A stretch of 64,000 nucleotides of DNA from a virus: IMG/VR virus record IMGVR_UViG_3300028840_004626, positions 30,549-94,548 of that record; one strand, 5' to 3'. This document shows, piece by piece, positions 1 to 11,500 of this stretch. A program made the position numbers and the translations under genes. Below the pieces are notes generated by a model. It worked only from the letters and a program-made list of their open reading frames with translations. It was not told where the DNA came from and searched no databases. How positions within the stretch are numbered: position 1 is the first letter of the stretch; each line of letters opens with the position of its first letter.

Positions 1-167
1 GGGATCTAGAGGAGCTGATTTGTGACACGGCTGTGCTCTGGAAGTCCAAAGATGTTGATTGGAAAACCGGAAAAGCTGGCACCCCACAGAGCCTTTCAGA
101 ACAGATTATGTCTAACTCGAACTTTATGTCGCCTCAAGCTGCCAGCATGTTGGTTGCAAAACTGTAA
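1..167 (+). CDS. C-terminal end of an upstream gene (cut by window edge)
   Basis: An open frame enters from the left edge (first full codon at base 3) and ends at TAA 165-167. The 54 visible residues read DLEELICDTAVLWKS at the start and MLVAKL at the end. They are polar and probably helical, and carry no family motif I recognise. The gene lies immediately before a possible tail-assembly protein and could belong to the tail-tube, chaperone or tape-measure group, but that rests on position only. The stop is followed directly by TGA and then by the next start (TTG 171 / ATG 174), so the two genes are probably translationally coupled. Confidence 0.6.
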   Translation, partial: DLEELICDTAVLWKSKDVDWKTGKAGTPQSLSEQIMSNSNFMSPQAASMLVAKL

Positions 168-173
168 TGATTG

Positions 174-1061
174 ATGTCATATCGTCAACTAGTCGATACG
201 CGCCGTCACTACGGCGGTGTTTATACTACATCTTTTGAGGATGGGTTAATAGTTCCTTGGAAACCCCTATCCCTAGGGGATTATATTCAATATGATGTAG
301 ATATTCAGCGCAAGTTTATCCCTCCATCTGTAATTGAGGATGAGATCTTTCGCAAATGTGTCCTCGACCCGAGGATCGTAGAAGACATTCATACCTATCG
401 AGCTGGACTAGTATCCACAGTCGTTCAGACTATCTGGCAGTTTTCTGGTCCTACTAGTGGGCCTAGTTTTCAAGAAGATATTGAACAAACGCGTCTCCTT
501 ATGGCTGGTGGCAATTCAGCTATCTTGCATCAGTGTAGCGAAATTATAGCTACAGCTTTTCCGTATAAGCCAGAAGAGATCTATGCCATGGACTATCGTA
601 CATTTTTGACCAGACTCGTACAGGCTGAATCCAAAATGTTAAAAGTTGGTCTACTTAAAGAGCCCGTATCTATCACACAGCTTGACCAGGAGCCCCAAAC
701 AAAACAGGCTCCGAAATTTGCCAATCTTAATAAGCCAGACATTGATGCCAAGAGACTATGGGAGCAGCAGCAGCCAAAGCCTGTAGTCCAGAAACCCAAG
801 AGTGAGCCTAAAGCTGCAGGCGGCAAATGGTGGAAGGTATCCCCTATCTTAGAAGCTAAAAAGAAACACAATGTGAATTTTGGGGCAGAAACCAAGATGA
901 CAGAACAATTCTTGTTAGATAGCCACGAAGCCCGTGAGCCTGAAGAAATGCGTCGTTACCTCATAGACTCCAAAATTGGCAAAGTTCGTGATAAGATGAT
1001 AAAACAGGCTCAGGATATGTATTCTGATGTCATCAAGCAGCTGGAATCTAAAAAGAAGTAG
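174..1061 (+). CDS. Possible tail-assembly / baseplate-associated protein
   Basis: A 295-aa protein. I start it at ATG 174; an in-frame TTG at 171 would add one residue, and no strong ribosome site separates them. Residues about 1-165 look folded and mixed alpha/beta, with FIPPSVIEDEIFRKCVLDP followed by a helical stretch. Residues about 170-225 are rich in Pro, Gln and Lys, as in a linker. The C-terminus is charged and helical and ends in ESKKK. The position just before a very large hydrophobic-patch protein and the baseplate hub resembles that of tail-assembly chaperones or hub-assembly proteins in contractile-tailed phages. This functional guess comes from gene order and general make-up, not a diagnostic motif. 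The next gene follows 9 bases later. Confidence 0.45.
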   Translation: MSYRQLVDTRRHYGGVYTTSFEDGLIVPWKPLSLGDYIQYDVDIQRKFIPPSVIEDEIFRKCVLDPRIVEDIHTYRAGLVSTVVQTIWQFSGPTSGPSFQEDIEQTRLLMAGGNSAILHQCSEIIATAFPYKPEEIYAMDYRTFLTRLVQAESKMLKVGLLKEPVSITQLDQEPQTKQAPKFANLNKPDIDAKRLWEQQQPKPVVQKPKSEPKAAGGKWWKVSPILEAKKKHNVNFGAETKMTEQFLLDSHEAREPEEMRRYLIDSKIGKVRDKMIKQAQDMYSDVIKQLESKKK

Positions 1062-1070
1062 GTGTCGTGA

Positions 1071-4000
1071 TTGCCTCCATTTCAGCCCTATACATATGGA
1101 CTCAGTTCCAACCAGCCGGTAGCGCTGGCTGAGGACAGTTTAACTAGGGCTGAGGCAAGTACGCGTACGTATTGGGATGCCGGCCCGCAGCCACTATCTA
1201 ACCCTCTAGAAGACCAACTATCTGGCTTAGCTTCTTTTGGTCTGGGCGTTGGGGCATTAGCTGCCGCTGGTCGTATGCAGTTCGGCCAGCAGCGTGGATG
1301 GGACTTTTATGCCCGTTTTATTCGGACAGTTGAAGAGTTTTCTCCTGGTCGCGTTTTACGAACCTTTCAGCTAAGCCACCTAATTTCTCCCCTTGAGACG
1401 GCCTCAAGGCAACAAAGGTATATTTCTGGCGCAGTTTTACAAGACCTGGCTCAGCGCAAGGGAGGGAAAGACTTCCTGCGTTATATTGCCAGGTTGACAG
1501 GCAGAGATCCGCAATTCCTTGATGATATTCTAAGCTACGGTATCCGATTTGAGGGCGGCAAGCTTTTTCTAGGCAAAACGAATAAGGTCATTCTGAAACA
1601 TGCTGCTGTTATCAGATCTCCTGCATTTGCAGCTCCTGCGTTCCAGATGGGTTATGTGAGATCTGCATTAGGTGGCCCTGCCGCTGACGATATTTTCAAG
1701 AGCATGATTAAGTTTCGGGGGGTCACGGGCCGACCCGAGCACGAGTCATTTCTCTTTATTGGAGGCAAAACAAGAGCACAGGCATGGCGTCGTTATCTTT
1801 TTGGATATGGCACAACTCTAGTTGAGAGAATGAACCAGTTGGCACGAGCACCCTTCGAGCTCGAGCCCTTTGCTACCATCATGCACAAGGTGCCTATTTT
1901 GCGTAGTTTGCGCCTGGGTGTGGTTCCGTCGAGTGGCCTCAAGACACTTGGTAAACTAACTGGAAAACTGGGCATCCTTGGTTTTGCCGCAATGCTGGCC
2001 TATAAGGAACTCGATTATCAGGCTAGAAAGTCTGAATTTCTTGACAAGACTCTTCTTGGGGAAGGTATCACAGCTGGCATTGGTAAGCTAGTAACGCAAT
2101 CTAATCTTGCTGCTTCGCGCATCGCAGAATACACGGGACTACAAGATTATCGGGAATGGCAAGAAAAGATTGCTCCTGGCAGTACCAGCCTAACTAAATT
2201 GGCCGCTTTTCCGATTATGGGTGCATTGGGTGCCTCCTGGATGGGGTATGGAAGGCGCATACATGAACAATTGAAGTTTCAGCGCATGGGCCTGTCCATG
2301 AATGAAGCCGCTATGGCCACAGCAGCCCAAAGCGATGCCTTTATGGCTGCTATTTATGGAAGGAAAAAGAAGCGTCCATCATATCTACCCTCTCAGGCAC
2401 AGCAGATCATACATCAACAAACAGAGAAGCGAGTAGCTGGCTGGGAAGGCAAGATGGCCAAGTTGGTTGCAAGTATGCAGGATGGGCGACGAAAGGGCCT
2501 GACCGGTACTTTAGCCCGTATGATGGGACAAATGACCCCTAGCAAAGTTCATGCGATCTTGGGCATAGGTGTGGGTTTTGGACTTATACTTCCATTTTTG
2601 CCTGGAGCATTGTTGCCATCAGAAAGACCAGAAGAACTAGAGGCCCTTTACGCTGGCCGCAAGAGGGTTCCGGTTCGCAAGGGTCGATGGTGGGAATTTG
2701 GACGTTCCCCGTATGAAGGTAAACGGGTCCAATACTATAGGCAGCACTGGTATCCGCGCATGCTTACCCGGGCTAGAGAAAAAGCTATTTATGGCGAAGA
2801 TATGTCGCCGTTTGAGAGATTTTTTCACGAGAATTTCACCTATGAGCTTGAAAAGAAACATTATTATGAAAGGCCCTATCCGGTAACGGGAACAGCATTT
2901 GAGGATATTCCATTCATAGGGCCGGTATTGGCAGCCACCATTGGGCGTTTCTTTAAGCCCCCTAAGTTAATGCATACAGAGGACTGGATGCGCGTAGGGG
3001 CAGAAGGTGAAGAATTAACCGTTAGAATGCCTGAAAAATATGGTTATGAGCCTGTTGCTGAAGAGGTCGGCGGAGAGCTACCCCAGGGATCTCCTATCTC
3101 TCCCTACGGGGCCAAGGGGGTTGTCGGCGAGCAGATTTACCGTATGACAGAAATGATTGGTTTGCCTGGTTTTACCATGACAGCCATAAAAGAGGCCATC
3201 ACAGGAGAATCTGATACTTTTGCCCAGGAGATGCAATTAGAGTCTGCTCGTAGACTGTACGGCGCAGAGAGGGCTTATTGGGATCTTGAATTAGGTGGCG
3301 GGATAGGCACCACAGAGCTTGTGCGACGCCTGTATCCACATAGGCGACGTCAGATACCCATGTATAATCCGATCCGGAACCGTATGCCAGAATGGCTCCC
3401 AGGGGCCGGAGAACGCGCTCCAGACTTCTTAAAGGGTGATCCGTATGCGAAGGTCCAAGAAGGGGAATTAAGGCTTCCTGGGCCGGGCTACGCAGCCCTA
3501 TACCCAGAGTTGGAAGGGGTTGCATATGAGGATTATCCTCTGATCCATAGATTTGCTATTTTGGCAGACGTGGCCCCATATACAGAACGATTCAAACAGA
3601 TTGAGCGTCAAGTAAGGGCAAGCATCAAAAGGAATGAGCTTTCTGAGCAAGAAATTGCTATATATCGCGAGCGGATGGAAGAAGTTAAGGCTCGCAAAGT
3701 AAGAAAACAATTTTCCCCCTACAAGTACAGGGAGAGAAAACTGAGTGTTCCCGAGATGATACTGGCTGAAGCCAATGAATTAGAGAAGGAGAAGGCTGAG
3801 GAGGTTTCACTAATGGAAGAGGTCTTTGGTAGTTATTGGGAGACCTTGGCTCATGAATCTGAAACCCCACTTGAATACCTGACTCCAATTAGTCCAGGAG
3901 CAAAGCTAATTCATATGAGGACTGCGGTCGAAGATTATGAAAGAACAGTAGCATACGGAACAGAAAATGCATTCTGGGGACATCCCATCAGAGACTTCTT

Positions 4001-4949
4001 TAAGCCGTTTGCTGACACCATGAAGCATGCTCTTGGCTGGGAGGGCGAGCCCAGTCAAGTATCGCAAATGCGTGAATTAGAAGAGTATTTTGACATTTTA
4101 GAATATGTGAAGTACACCGCCCTCAAGCGACAGGCTGCGCGCCAACAGGATGAGGAAACTGTTGCCGACATGGAGCAAAAACGTCGCGAAACTCTATTTG
4201 GGATTAATCCATATACGTATAAGTTTTCCCAAATTTTTCGAGCACTTCCAAGACGCGAGCGAGACTATTTCAATGCTTTTGTAGAAGCAGATATGGAGGA
4301 GCGTGCCCAGATTATTGGCATGGTCCCGGAAAATGAACAGGCACTTTATATAGCGCGGTGGCAATTGCGTGATGCAGATAACCTACGCAAGGCTATTAAA
4401 AAGGGCCTTTTGACTGAAGATCAGGTTGAACAGGCCAGGCAGACACTCAACGAATTATATCGCAGTCGCGATGTTGAGGGAATGCCAACCAGCAAAGAAC
4501 TATGGGTGGAGTATCTGGCGACGCGCTTAGACGGAGAGAGTTATGCTGACTGGTATAGGCGCCGATATTTGTTGGCTGAAAAGTTGGATGGACGCATGCT
4601 TCCAGGGCCCGATTGGAAAGGATGGCATCCATCAGTTGACCTTGAGGATATCAAGTTAAAGATTGTTCAAGATGAAGGACGCAATATGTTTGAATACGAT
4701 TTATGGCCAGATCGTGCCAGGATGGTTGCAAGGCGCCCAGCAGTAGAAGAGGCCGCAGAAGAATTACGTGGTACACTGAGTGAATCTGATGTGCGCTCTC
4801 GTATGCAGAATATCTTAGAAGCACACGGACTTGGCACGTCGCATGTGTCAGTATTACCGACACTTGGAGAATCTGTGGTAGATTTAGATATTACAGAGAA
4901 CAGAGATGCGGAGCTTATTAGTATTGCAAGAAAGCAATTACTAAATTAG
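1071..4949 (+). CDS. Large virion protein with hydrophobic patches (tape measure or internal virion protein?)
   Basis: A 1292-aa protein starting at TTG 1071, with a weak purine-rich site (TAGGTG) over the previous stop. Hydrophobic segments are visible near residues 52-66 (LASFGLGVGALAAAG), 300-311 (LGILGFAAMLAY), 497-518 (GIGVGFGLILPFLPGALLP) and 612-627. The C-terminal half is highly charged, rich in Arg, Glu and Tyr, and probably helical. Long proteins with a few membrane-like patches just upstream of the hub gene are usually tape-measure proteins, which set tail length and may help DNA cross the inner membrane. However, the Pro/Tyr/Arg-rich middle is not typical of a coiled-coil tape measure, so an ejected internal virion protein is an alternative. 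I see no lysozyme or peptidase motif. Gene reality is certain; function is inferred from size and place. Confidence 0.5.
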   Translation: MPPFQPYTYGLSSNQPVALAEDSLTRAEASTRTYWDAGPQPLSNPLEDQLSGLASFGLGVGALAAAGRMQFGQQRGWDFYARFIRTVEEFSPGRVLRTFQLSHLISPLETASRQQRYISGAVLQDLAQRKGGKDFLRYIARLTGRDPQFLDDILSYGIRFEGGKLFLGKTNKVILKHAAVIRSPAFAAPAFQMGYVRSALGGPAADDIFKSMIKFRGVTGRPEHESFLFIGGKTRAQAWRRYLFGYGTTLVERMNQLARAPFELEPFATIMHKVPILRSLRLGVVPSSGLKTLGKLTGKLGILGFAAMLAYKELDYQARKSEFLDKTLLGEGITAGIGKLVTQSNLAASRIAEYTGLQDYREWQEKIAPGSTSLTKLAAFPIMGALGASWMGYGRRIHEQLKFQRMGLSMNEAAMATAAQSDAFMAAIYGRKKKRPSYLPSQAQQIIHQQTEKRVAGWEGKMAKLVASMQDGRRKGLTGTLARMMGQMTPSKVHAILGIGVGFGLILPFLPGALLPSERPEELEALYAGRKRVPVRKGRWWEFGRSPYEGKRVQYYRQHWYPRMLTRAREKAIYGEDMSPFERFFHENFTYELEKKHYYERPYPVTGTAFEDIPFIGPVLAATIGRFFKPPKLMHTEDWMRVGAEGEELTVRMPEKYGYEPVAEEVGGELPQGSPISPYGAKGVVGEQIYRMTEMIGLPGFTMTAIKEAITGESDTFAQEMQLESARRLYGAERAYWDLELGGGIGTTELVRRLYPHRRRQIPMYNPIRNRMPEWLPGAGERAPDFLKGDPYAKVQEGELRLPGPGYAALYPELEGVAYEDYPLIHRFAILADVAPYTERFKQIERQVRASIKRNELSEQEIAIYRERMEEVKARKVRKQFSPYKYRERKLSVPEMILAEANELEKEKAEEVSLMEEVFGSYWETLAHESETPLEYLTPISPGAKLIHMRTAVEDYERTVAYGTENAFWGHPIRDFFKPFADTMKHALGWEGEPSQVSQMRELEEYFDILEYVKYTALKRQAARQQDEETVADMEQKRRETLFGINPYTYKFSQIFRALPRRERDYFNAFVEADMEERAQIIGMVPENEQALYIARWQLRDADNLRKAIKKGLLTEDQVEQARQTLNELYRSRDVEGMPTSKELWVEYLATRLDGESYADWYRRRYLLAEKLDGRMLPGPDWKGWHPSVDLEDIKLKIVQDEGRNMFEYDLWPDRARMVARRPAVEEAAEELRGTLSESDVRSRMQNILEAHGLGTSHVSVLPTLGESVVDLDITENRDAELISIARKQLLN

Positions 4950-4959
4950 GGGGATCATT

Positions 4960-5541
4960 ATGAATGTTATGGACCATGTATTTGGAAAACATGCTTCAGA
5001 TATCTCCAGATACTTTTCAGAGTCGCGTAATTGGTTCTCTGAGGTTACAGACAAGACTTTAACTGCAGCGAATAAGGCAGTCCAGATGGGCAAGTCTCCC
5101 ATTTTGGGAGTAAAACCAGTAGCATTAGGCGGCGCAGCAGCTGTAGCGCTAGCTGTCGCTTTGAGCGATCCTCCAGTAACGGCTGGTTCTGCTCCACGCG
5201 TGCAACCAGACCTTAAGAGTGGCACTGGTGGTTCTAGCCTAAAGCTGAATATGGGTGTTCATCCAGGTTCAGCCAACTCGCCCAGGGCACCAATTCCTCC
5301 AAATCCAGCTCGCATGGGCAATACGGCTCGTATAGCTGGTCCGGATACTGCTGGTCGAATGCGCGATGAACGGTACCGGGTTAATGTGCGTGGAACTTCA
5401 GAGGGCAGCGTAAACTATAATGTCTTGGCAAACGATATTAACAACTCTTTGGGCGGCAATGTCACCGTTAATACTAGGATTTCTGATTCAAGAAGGTCTT
5501 TGACCGCACAGAACATCAGTGATATTCTAGCAAGAGGATAA
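4960..5541 (+). CDS. Small virion-associated protein with one hydrophobic stretch
   Basis: A 193-aa protein with ATG 4960 and a G-rich ribosome site (AGGGGGATC) just upstream. Residues about 1-45 are helical and charged. An Ala/Val-rich stretch at about 54-70 (LGGAAAVALAVALSDPP) could be a membrane-interacting segment or a signal anchor. Residues about 75-130 are low-complexity Pro/Gly/Ala/Arg, probably disordered. The C-terminus (YRVNVRGTSEGSVNYNVLAN onward) looks like a small folded beta/alpha unit. It lies between the 1292-aa protein and the hub, so a role in the tail-tip or ejection complex is reasonable. No family was recognised. Confidence 0.5.
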   Translation: MNVMDHVFGKHASDISRYFSESRNWFSEVTDKTLTAANKAVQMGKSPILGVKPVALGGAAAVALAVALSDPPVTAGSAPRVQPDLKSGTGGSSLKLNMGVHPGSANSPRAPIPPNPARMGNTARIAGPDTAGRMRDERYRVNVRGTSEGSVNYNVLANDINNSLGGNVTVNTRISDSRRSLTAQNISDILARG

Positions 5542-5554
5542 TCGAGGGGTCTAG

Positions 5555-8500
5555 TTGGCTAATCCTAAAGAAGTATCACAAGTTACTGACTTAATGGTTC
5601 CGGCATCACGACCTGGTGTGGTTGCGGGAGAACAAGATACCTGCATCATTAACGACGTTATGCTACAGATTCCCCCTCAGAGAATCAGGGTTAGCAAACA
5701 ATCGTTGAACTATGAATGGCATACCCTTCGGACCACATTTGCCCAGAAAGCCAAATCGGGTCACGGCAAGGTATTGATTACGCTAGATCTAATTTTTGAG
5801 GGCAATGCTGCAATTAACGGGCAAATGCGTCCGTTAATCGCCGGCCTGAGGGCCACGCCCTTTTGTGTCTGTTATAACAAATATCTACAAGATTCTCTTA
5901 TGGGTATGGAGAATGCGAAATACCTTTCAGAAAGCAAAACTCAATATAAGCACCTGAGACCGTTAGCATTGGCTGTCACCGGGATGCATGTCCAGACTAT
6001 TGAAGGGCATCCCGAAAGTGTCCGCGTAGTATTAGAGTTTATATGGTTTAATTACTCTCCTTATATGCCAGTGTGGGCGTATAAAGTAGGAGAGCTGCAT
6101 GATAGGCCAGGTACTGCGAATAAGTCTAGTCTCTGGAAGAAATTTTATGAGCCTTTTATGTACTCACGCCATAAAATTGACTGGCCTCATCAGCCCGGAT
6201 CTCGGAATAGCAAGACATCTATTTTCTTTCGCGAATTCGCTACATTTCCACGAGTTAATGCATCAGGCTATCGTGCCGTAAGACAGCTTCTTGAATTACT
6301 CAAGAACAATCCGACTGTAGTTATTCAAACACTTAACAAGGTATTGGCTGATGAAGAGATTGAGTGGACTGATCAGAATATTTTTGATGTTGTATATCGA
6401 GAACTAGCTAACAACAAAAATGTCAACGAGGAAATTCGCAAACGAATGAAACAAAGTTCGCTGCGCAACGGGATGATCACTCGTGCTGCAGAGGGCAAGG
6501 CCAAAGATGCCCTGAGCGCTATCGCAAGAGACACATACAACGATTCTGTTACCGGACAACACTCTTGGTCTCAGATGAGAGAAAAAGAAGTTGAGGATGC
6601 TATTCGCGAGCTCACAAAGAGACAGGAGGATGCTGCTCAGCAGGAAAAGATGTTGCAGTATCTTGGAGTTAGCAGCGAGAACTCGAGCGAATATAAAAAA
6701 CTAGATACCTTTAGTTTATCTGGAGAGGTGCCCCATCGTGGAAGCCAGCTATTCATTGGAGGGTTTGATGTATATGGGCGCAAGAACAAGCTAGACATTG
6801 TCCCTGAAACCGGCTTTATTATTGAATCTATTGCTGTGACATTTTCTAATGCTTTGGCTGTAATTCCGATGATGGCCTATAGATATCCTACAGCCCAACA
6901 TATTGGCAGTAATGACGTAGAAGTATCGATGGTACTTAATTGCACTAATGATGCTGCGCGTAGGCTGCAGGCATTATATGATGTCATAGAGGCTACGTCA
7001 CTCAAGTATAAGATGATCCCGCAGGGATTTTTAAATCCGTGGATTTATAACGACCTTATTAATTTCTTTGGCCTAAAAGAGTTCTTGACCAAAAATTTAG
7101 TTATCGAAACTTACCCAGGTCAGCCCGGGCGCAGTCGTGCTATCTTAACCCTTTCTCATGCCGGAGTACTCAGTTCCTCTGGCCTTAGGGACCCAGAAGC
7201 TTTAGTGCAGGAATACATTTCTACCTCTAGTACAGTTCAGGGGCGCATGAATAAAGTATTCAGTTCCCTGATTCGAGAAAAGGGCCAGACCGATAGTTTG
7301 CTGACACCTGCTTCTTTAAAATACTACTTTATTGAACCCAAGATCAATAAGTTCAATCCTCGTTATGCTGCAATAGGCAATTTATTGCAAGACTATTGTG
7401 ATGAGTATAACGGGTTTCTAAAGAGGGTTCACGGCGTGATGTGGGAAATGCCAGAAGAGGGCACTGGTGCTGGATCTTATGCTCCAGTGGAAGCTGAAGC
7501 TGAGGGCCTGGATCAAGCTAATTATAATGCACTCATGGATCTGGTTGAGTTTTCTTCAGAGCATGGTTTTATTGCCAATATCAATAGAATTCAAAATTCA
7601 GTTACTGATCGAGATTCAGCTATGAACGCTGAGGCTCAGTCTAGGGCTCGTACACGAAGGGCTCAAAGCGTAGACCAGATTACGAAACAGAGACGTCGAT
7701 ATCGGTCACTTAAAAGAGTATTCGGTATTGATGACAAGGGTCGGAAGGATTGGATTGAGCTTAATAAGCAGGCATATAATGTTGCTGATCCGAATTTTGA
7801 TTTTCTCAAGAAGGTCTATCTCAACAAGTATCAGGAAGGCATCCAGCGTGCATTTGATACCATTATGAAGCAATATCCGGATCATCCAGATTTTGCTTCT
7901 GTGTTTCAGGTTATTGAAGATTCTCCTTTACGCAAGGGAACGATGACATATATGGATTTTCGTCCACAGATCAAATCTGTATATGGATATGTTAATCCAT
8001 CAGAAGGGATTACCCCCTCAAAAAATAGGCGTGGCGGCACTGTCAAAGAAGAGGAACTGATCCAGTTTAATCCAGATCTATATTTGTACTACCCCGTATT
8101 TGATGGGGGGATTGTTAATCTATCTGAAGGCAAGATTATTGATTCTGATGTCATCAACAAAGCTAGAAAACTTAGTTTAAAGACATTTGACGAGGCGCAG
8201 CAATCTACCAATGATTGGTTTAAGGGTAACTACTTATCTAGCTTACGTAATGCATCGATTTCTCAGCCATACGATAATCTCGAAAAGCGACTAAAGAATG
8301 GAGAGTTGCAGGCTCCTTTTTATGAGGGGGAGTCTTGGAAGAACTCAACAAGAACCACAGATATCCAGAAGACTGTTGTTGTAGATGATCTTAAGCAGGG
8401 GCATATCAACTATCCTCGACCCGGTATCATGCGTGGTCAAAACGAGATCAGCGTAGCCAATACGATGTCAGCATTGTGGCAAGGCGCGGATGCTGGAGCT

Positions 8501-11500
8501 AAACCCTATAAGCCAAGCGATAGACAACGTTCATCGCCACCAGTCTCCGGAACAACTAAAGAGAGAGCGAAACGCATCTTTCCTTATGTAAAGCAAGCAG
8601 CACAGAAATGGGATTTAGATCCTGGGCTTATTTATGCTGTTATCGAAAAAGAAAGTGGCGTTGGTCGCAATATGGGACCTAACCAGGTAACCGCTACTGG
8701 GTATATGCAGTTATTGCAATATGAGATCAATCCGCGAACCAGGAAACGAGATGTTCCAAGTGAAGCACAGCAATTTGCTACGCAAAGAGGACAGACCCTA
8801 TTGGATCCTGGAACCAATATAGATCGAGGCTGTTTTCTCTTGAATCGCTATTCTAAGAGGGCCTCCAAGAAGGGATTGCGCAGAGGTAGTAACGAGCATA
8901 CAGAGCTGTTATTGGCATATTATAATATGGGTCCCGGTATCGTTGACCAATGGCAAAGCGCAAAAAAGAAAACAGCTCGTGGACAATCTTTGTCTAGCAA
9001 AGAAGAGCGTCGCATTGGCGAACCCCCCGAGACTGGTGGACAATCAGGTGGTTTCGGATCTGTAGCATCCCCTACGGGGCTTATTCCGCTGCGCACATAC
9101 AAGCGCTACACAAACAAGATTATGTCTAATGTGCCTAAGTGGCGCAAGTTTGTAGCTGAGCAGAATGCGAAGTCTGGGACCCCGTCTGCGTCACAACAAG
9201 CACGCATAGATCGTGGTAGGGAACAGGCGCTTAATACAGATGTCACCTCTAGTACCCTGTCTCCTATTACTGAGGCCATTAAATCATTCGAAGAAGACCT
9301 CTATCATGGTCAGGCTCAGAGCCTGATACGTGCCTATCCAGCATTTAAGTTATATTTTATCGAAGATGATAGCCAGGAAAAGCGTTTAGCCTTCGATGAT
9401 TTTTTCAGCTATAACGCTGTGCAGTCTATTCGTGTAGTGAGAAGTCGCAATATCCCCGCCGACATGTGCGAGATCGTATTAACTAATATATCTGGCACCC
9501 TTACCAATCGTAAATTTCGCCAGGGCCGCGATGGTGGCTCCGCCCCAAGGGATTCTTCTGGTCGTATCGTACAAGAAAGTATTAACCCTAGTCTTTCTGG
9601 AACCTCCATGGAGAATCCGATTGCATCCCTATTGCTTCGCGAGGGAACACATATTTCTTTAAGGTTGGGTTATTCTAATGATCCAGATAGGCTTGAACTA
9701 GTCTTTACTGGCGTTATTACAGAAATCGAATTCTTGGGCTCAGAAGATTTGATTCGCATTTTAGCTCAAAGTTACGCCATTGAGCTCGTACAAGATATCA
9801 AGGGCTTTGAAAAGCCGAAAAAGGTAGGCTCTTGGGAAATACTCGGCTGGGGACCTGCTGGACTTCAGGATGCATCGACATCTAAAGTTCTAGAAGAGAT
9901 GATTACACAGCCAGAGGTTGTCCACTTTGGGCGATGGAAAGCATTGGCACAAAATGCGACGCCTCTACGCGAGTTGCTTACGAACAAATATCACTATGTG
10001 CCCACACCACAGGACGATAATATTTTCGCACCACCTCCAGAAATGGAGTCTGAGGTGCTTTTGAATGAGGGCTGGTTTATTGATTCAACTAGTTATGTAA
10101 TCTACCGAACAACCATTTGGGATATCTTTCAGGAAATGACGCTCCGTCATCCCAATTTTGTTGCTTTGCCTGTTCCTTACAAGGGTAGGGATACAGAGCG
10201 AATGACTATGTTTTATGGTTTACCTAATCAGTTGTATTTTGCACGTGATGCCGACTATAAAGAAGAGAGCGCATCTAATGTCCTTAGGGACCGCATCTCA
10301 TATCTTGAGCGTAAACAGAAAGAGGCAAAGGCTGTTTCTAGTGGACTCTATAGGATGGAGGGATCTAACTGGGGCCCTGGCAAGCGCAAGGCTACCGATG
10401 ATGAAGAGGCACGCGAATTAGCGGCGAAGTTTACAGCTGAATCTATCGGGCGTACCATAGATCGTATTAAAAATCAGAGATTGAGACTTGCCAAGAGGTC
10501 TGGGTATATTAAGCCATTTAGAAACTACCATTTATTAACCAGCGACTATCATATTATCTCTAACAATATTCAGGCTAATGCTCGTGATGTGGCCAATACG
10601 ATTGTTGTTCAATATGGTGCAGACGCCGATCCTTCTGAGATAACCAGCAGTATTGGTGGAGGGGAAGTTGCTGTGGCGGGTGCAGACGAAAACGTAACTG
10701 TTAAACTGGATTCTGCTCTGCCAACAGAGGAGATTCGGACGCAAATCGCCCACTTTCTTAACGTGACAACGGAGGATATGGCCAAGCGCTATGGGCTTGG
10801 AATGCTGCTCAGGAATGTGCGCGATATCTATAAGGGCGAAATTGCGCTAATTGGCAATCCCAAGATTAAGCCTTGTGATATCTGCTATCTTTTTGATCAA
10901 TACAACGACATGATTGGTCCAGTGGAAGTTGAGCAGGTTACACACGTGTTTGATTTTCAACACGGATTTCGCACAGAGGTCAAGCCAGATATGTTTGCCC
11001 AAGTAGGAGAATGGGCCCTATTAAGTACAGCTGATGCAATGGGTGTAGTTATGGAAGGGGCCCTCAAGCATGTCTTTGGAAGTAGTGTGCTAGGAAGTGG
11101 GGCTGGTCGCGCTGTTTTATCTGGGCTCAAATATGGCTCTCGGGCGGCAGCATTCTTTGGTCCAGCGGGCCTTATTGCTGCTGGTGCGGTACACTATATA
11201 GGCGGGTTTATGAGCCAGGCCATTGTAAACTTTACACAAATGGGTTATCCGCTGGTACTCAGTCCACTACAACATCGCGGACGCGTATTTGCGGGTGGCG
11301 TGCCTACTAGTAAGTTGCCAAAATCTATGTGGAATCGTATGTTTGGCGAATGGACGCCAATGGCAGAACAGGGTTTTGCGATGTGGGCAGAAGATAAAGT
11401 TGATGAAGTCATGGTTGGACTCAAAAAGCTGGGTGGTCTTTGGGGTGGTGGCTATTCTGAGGGCGATTTCTGGAATGATGGGAATACTTTAAAAGTTAAG

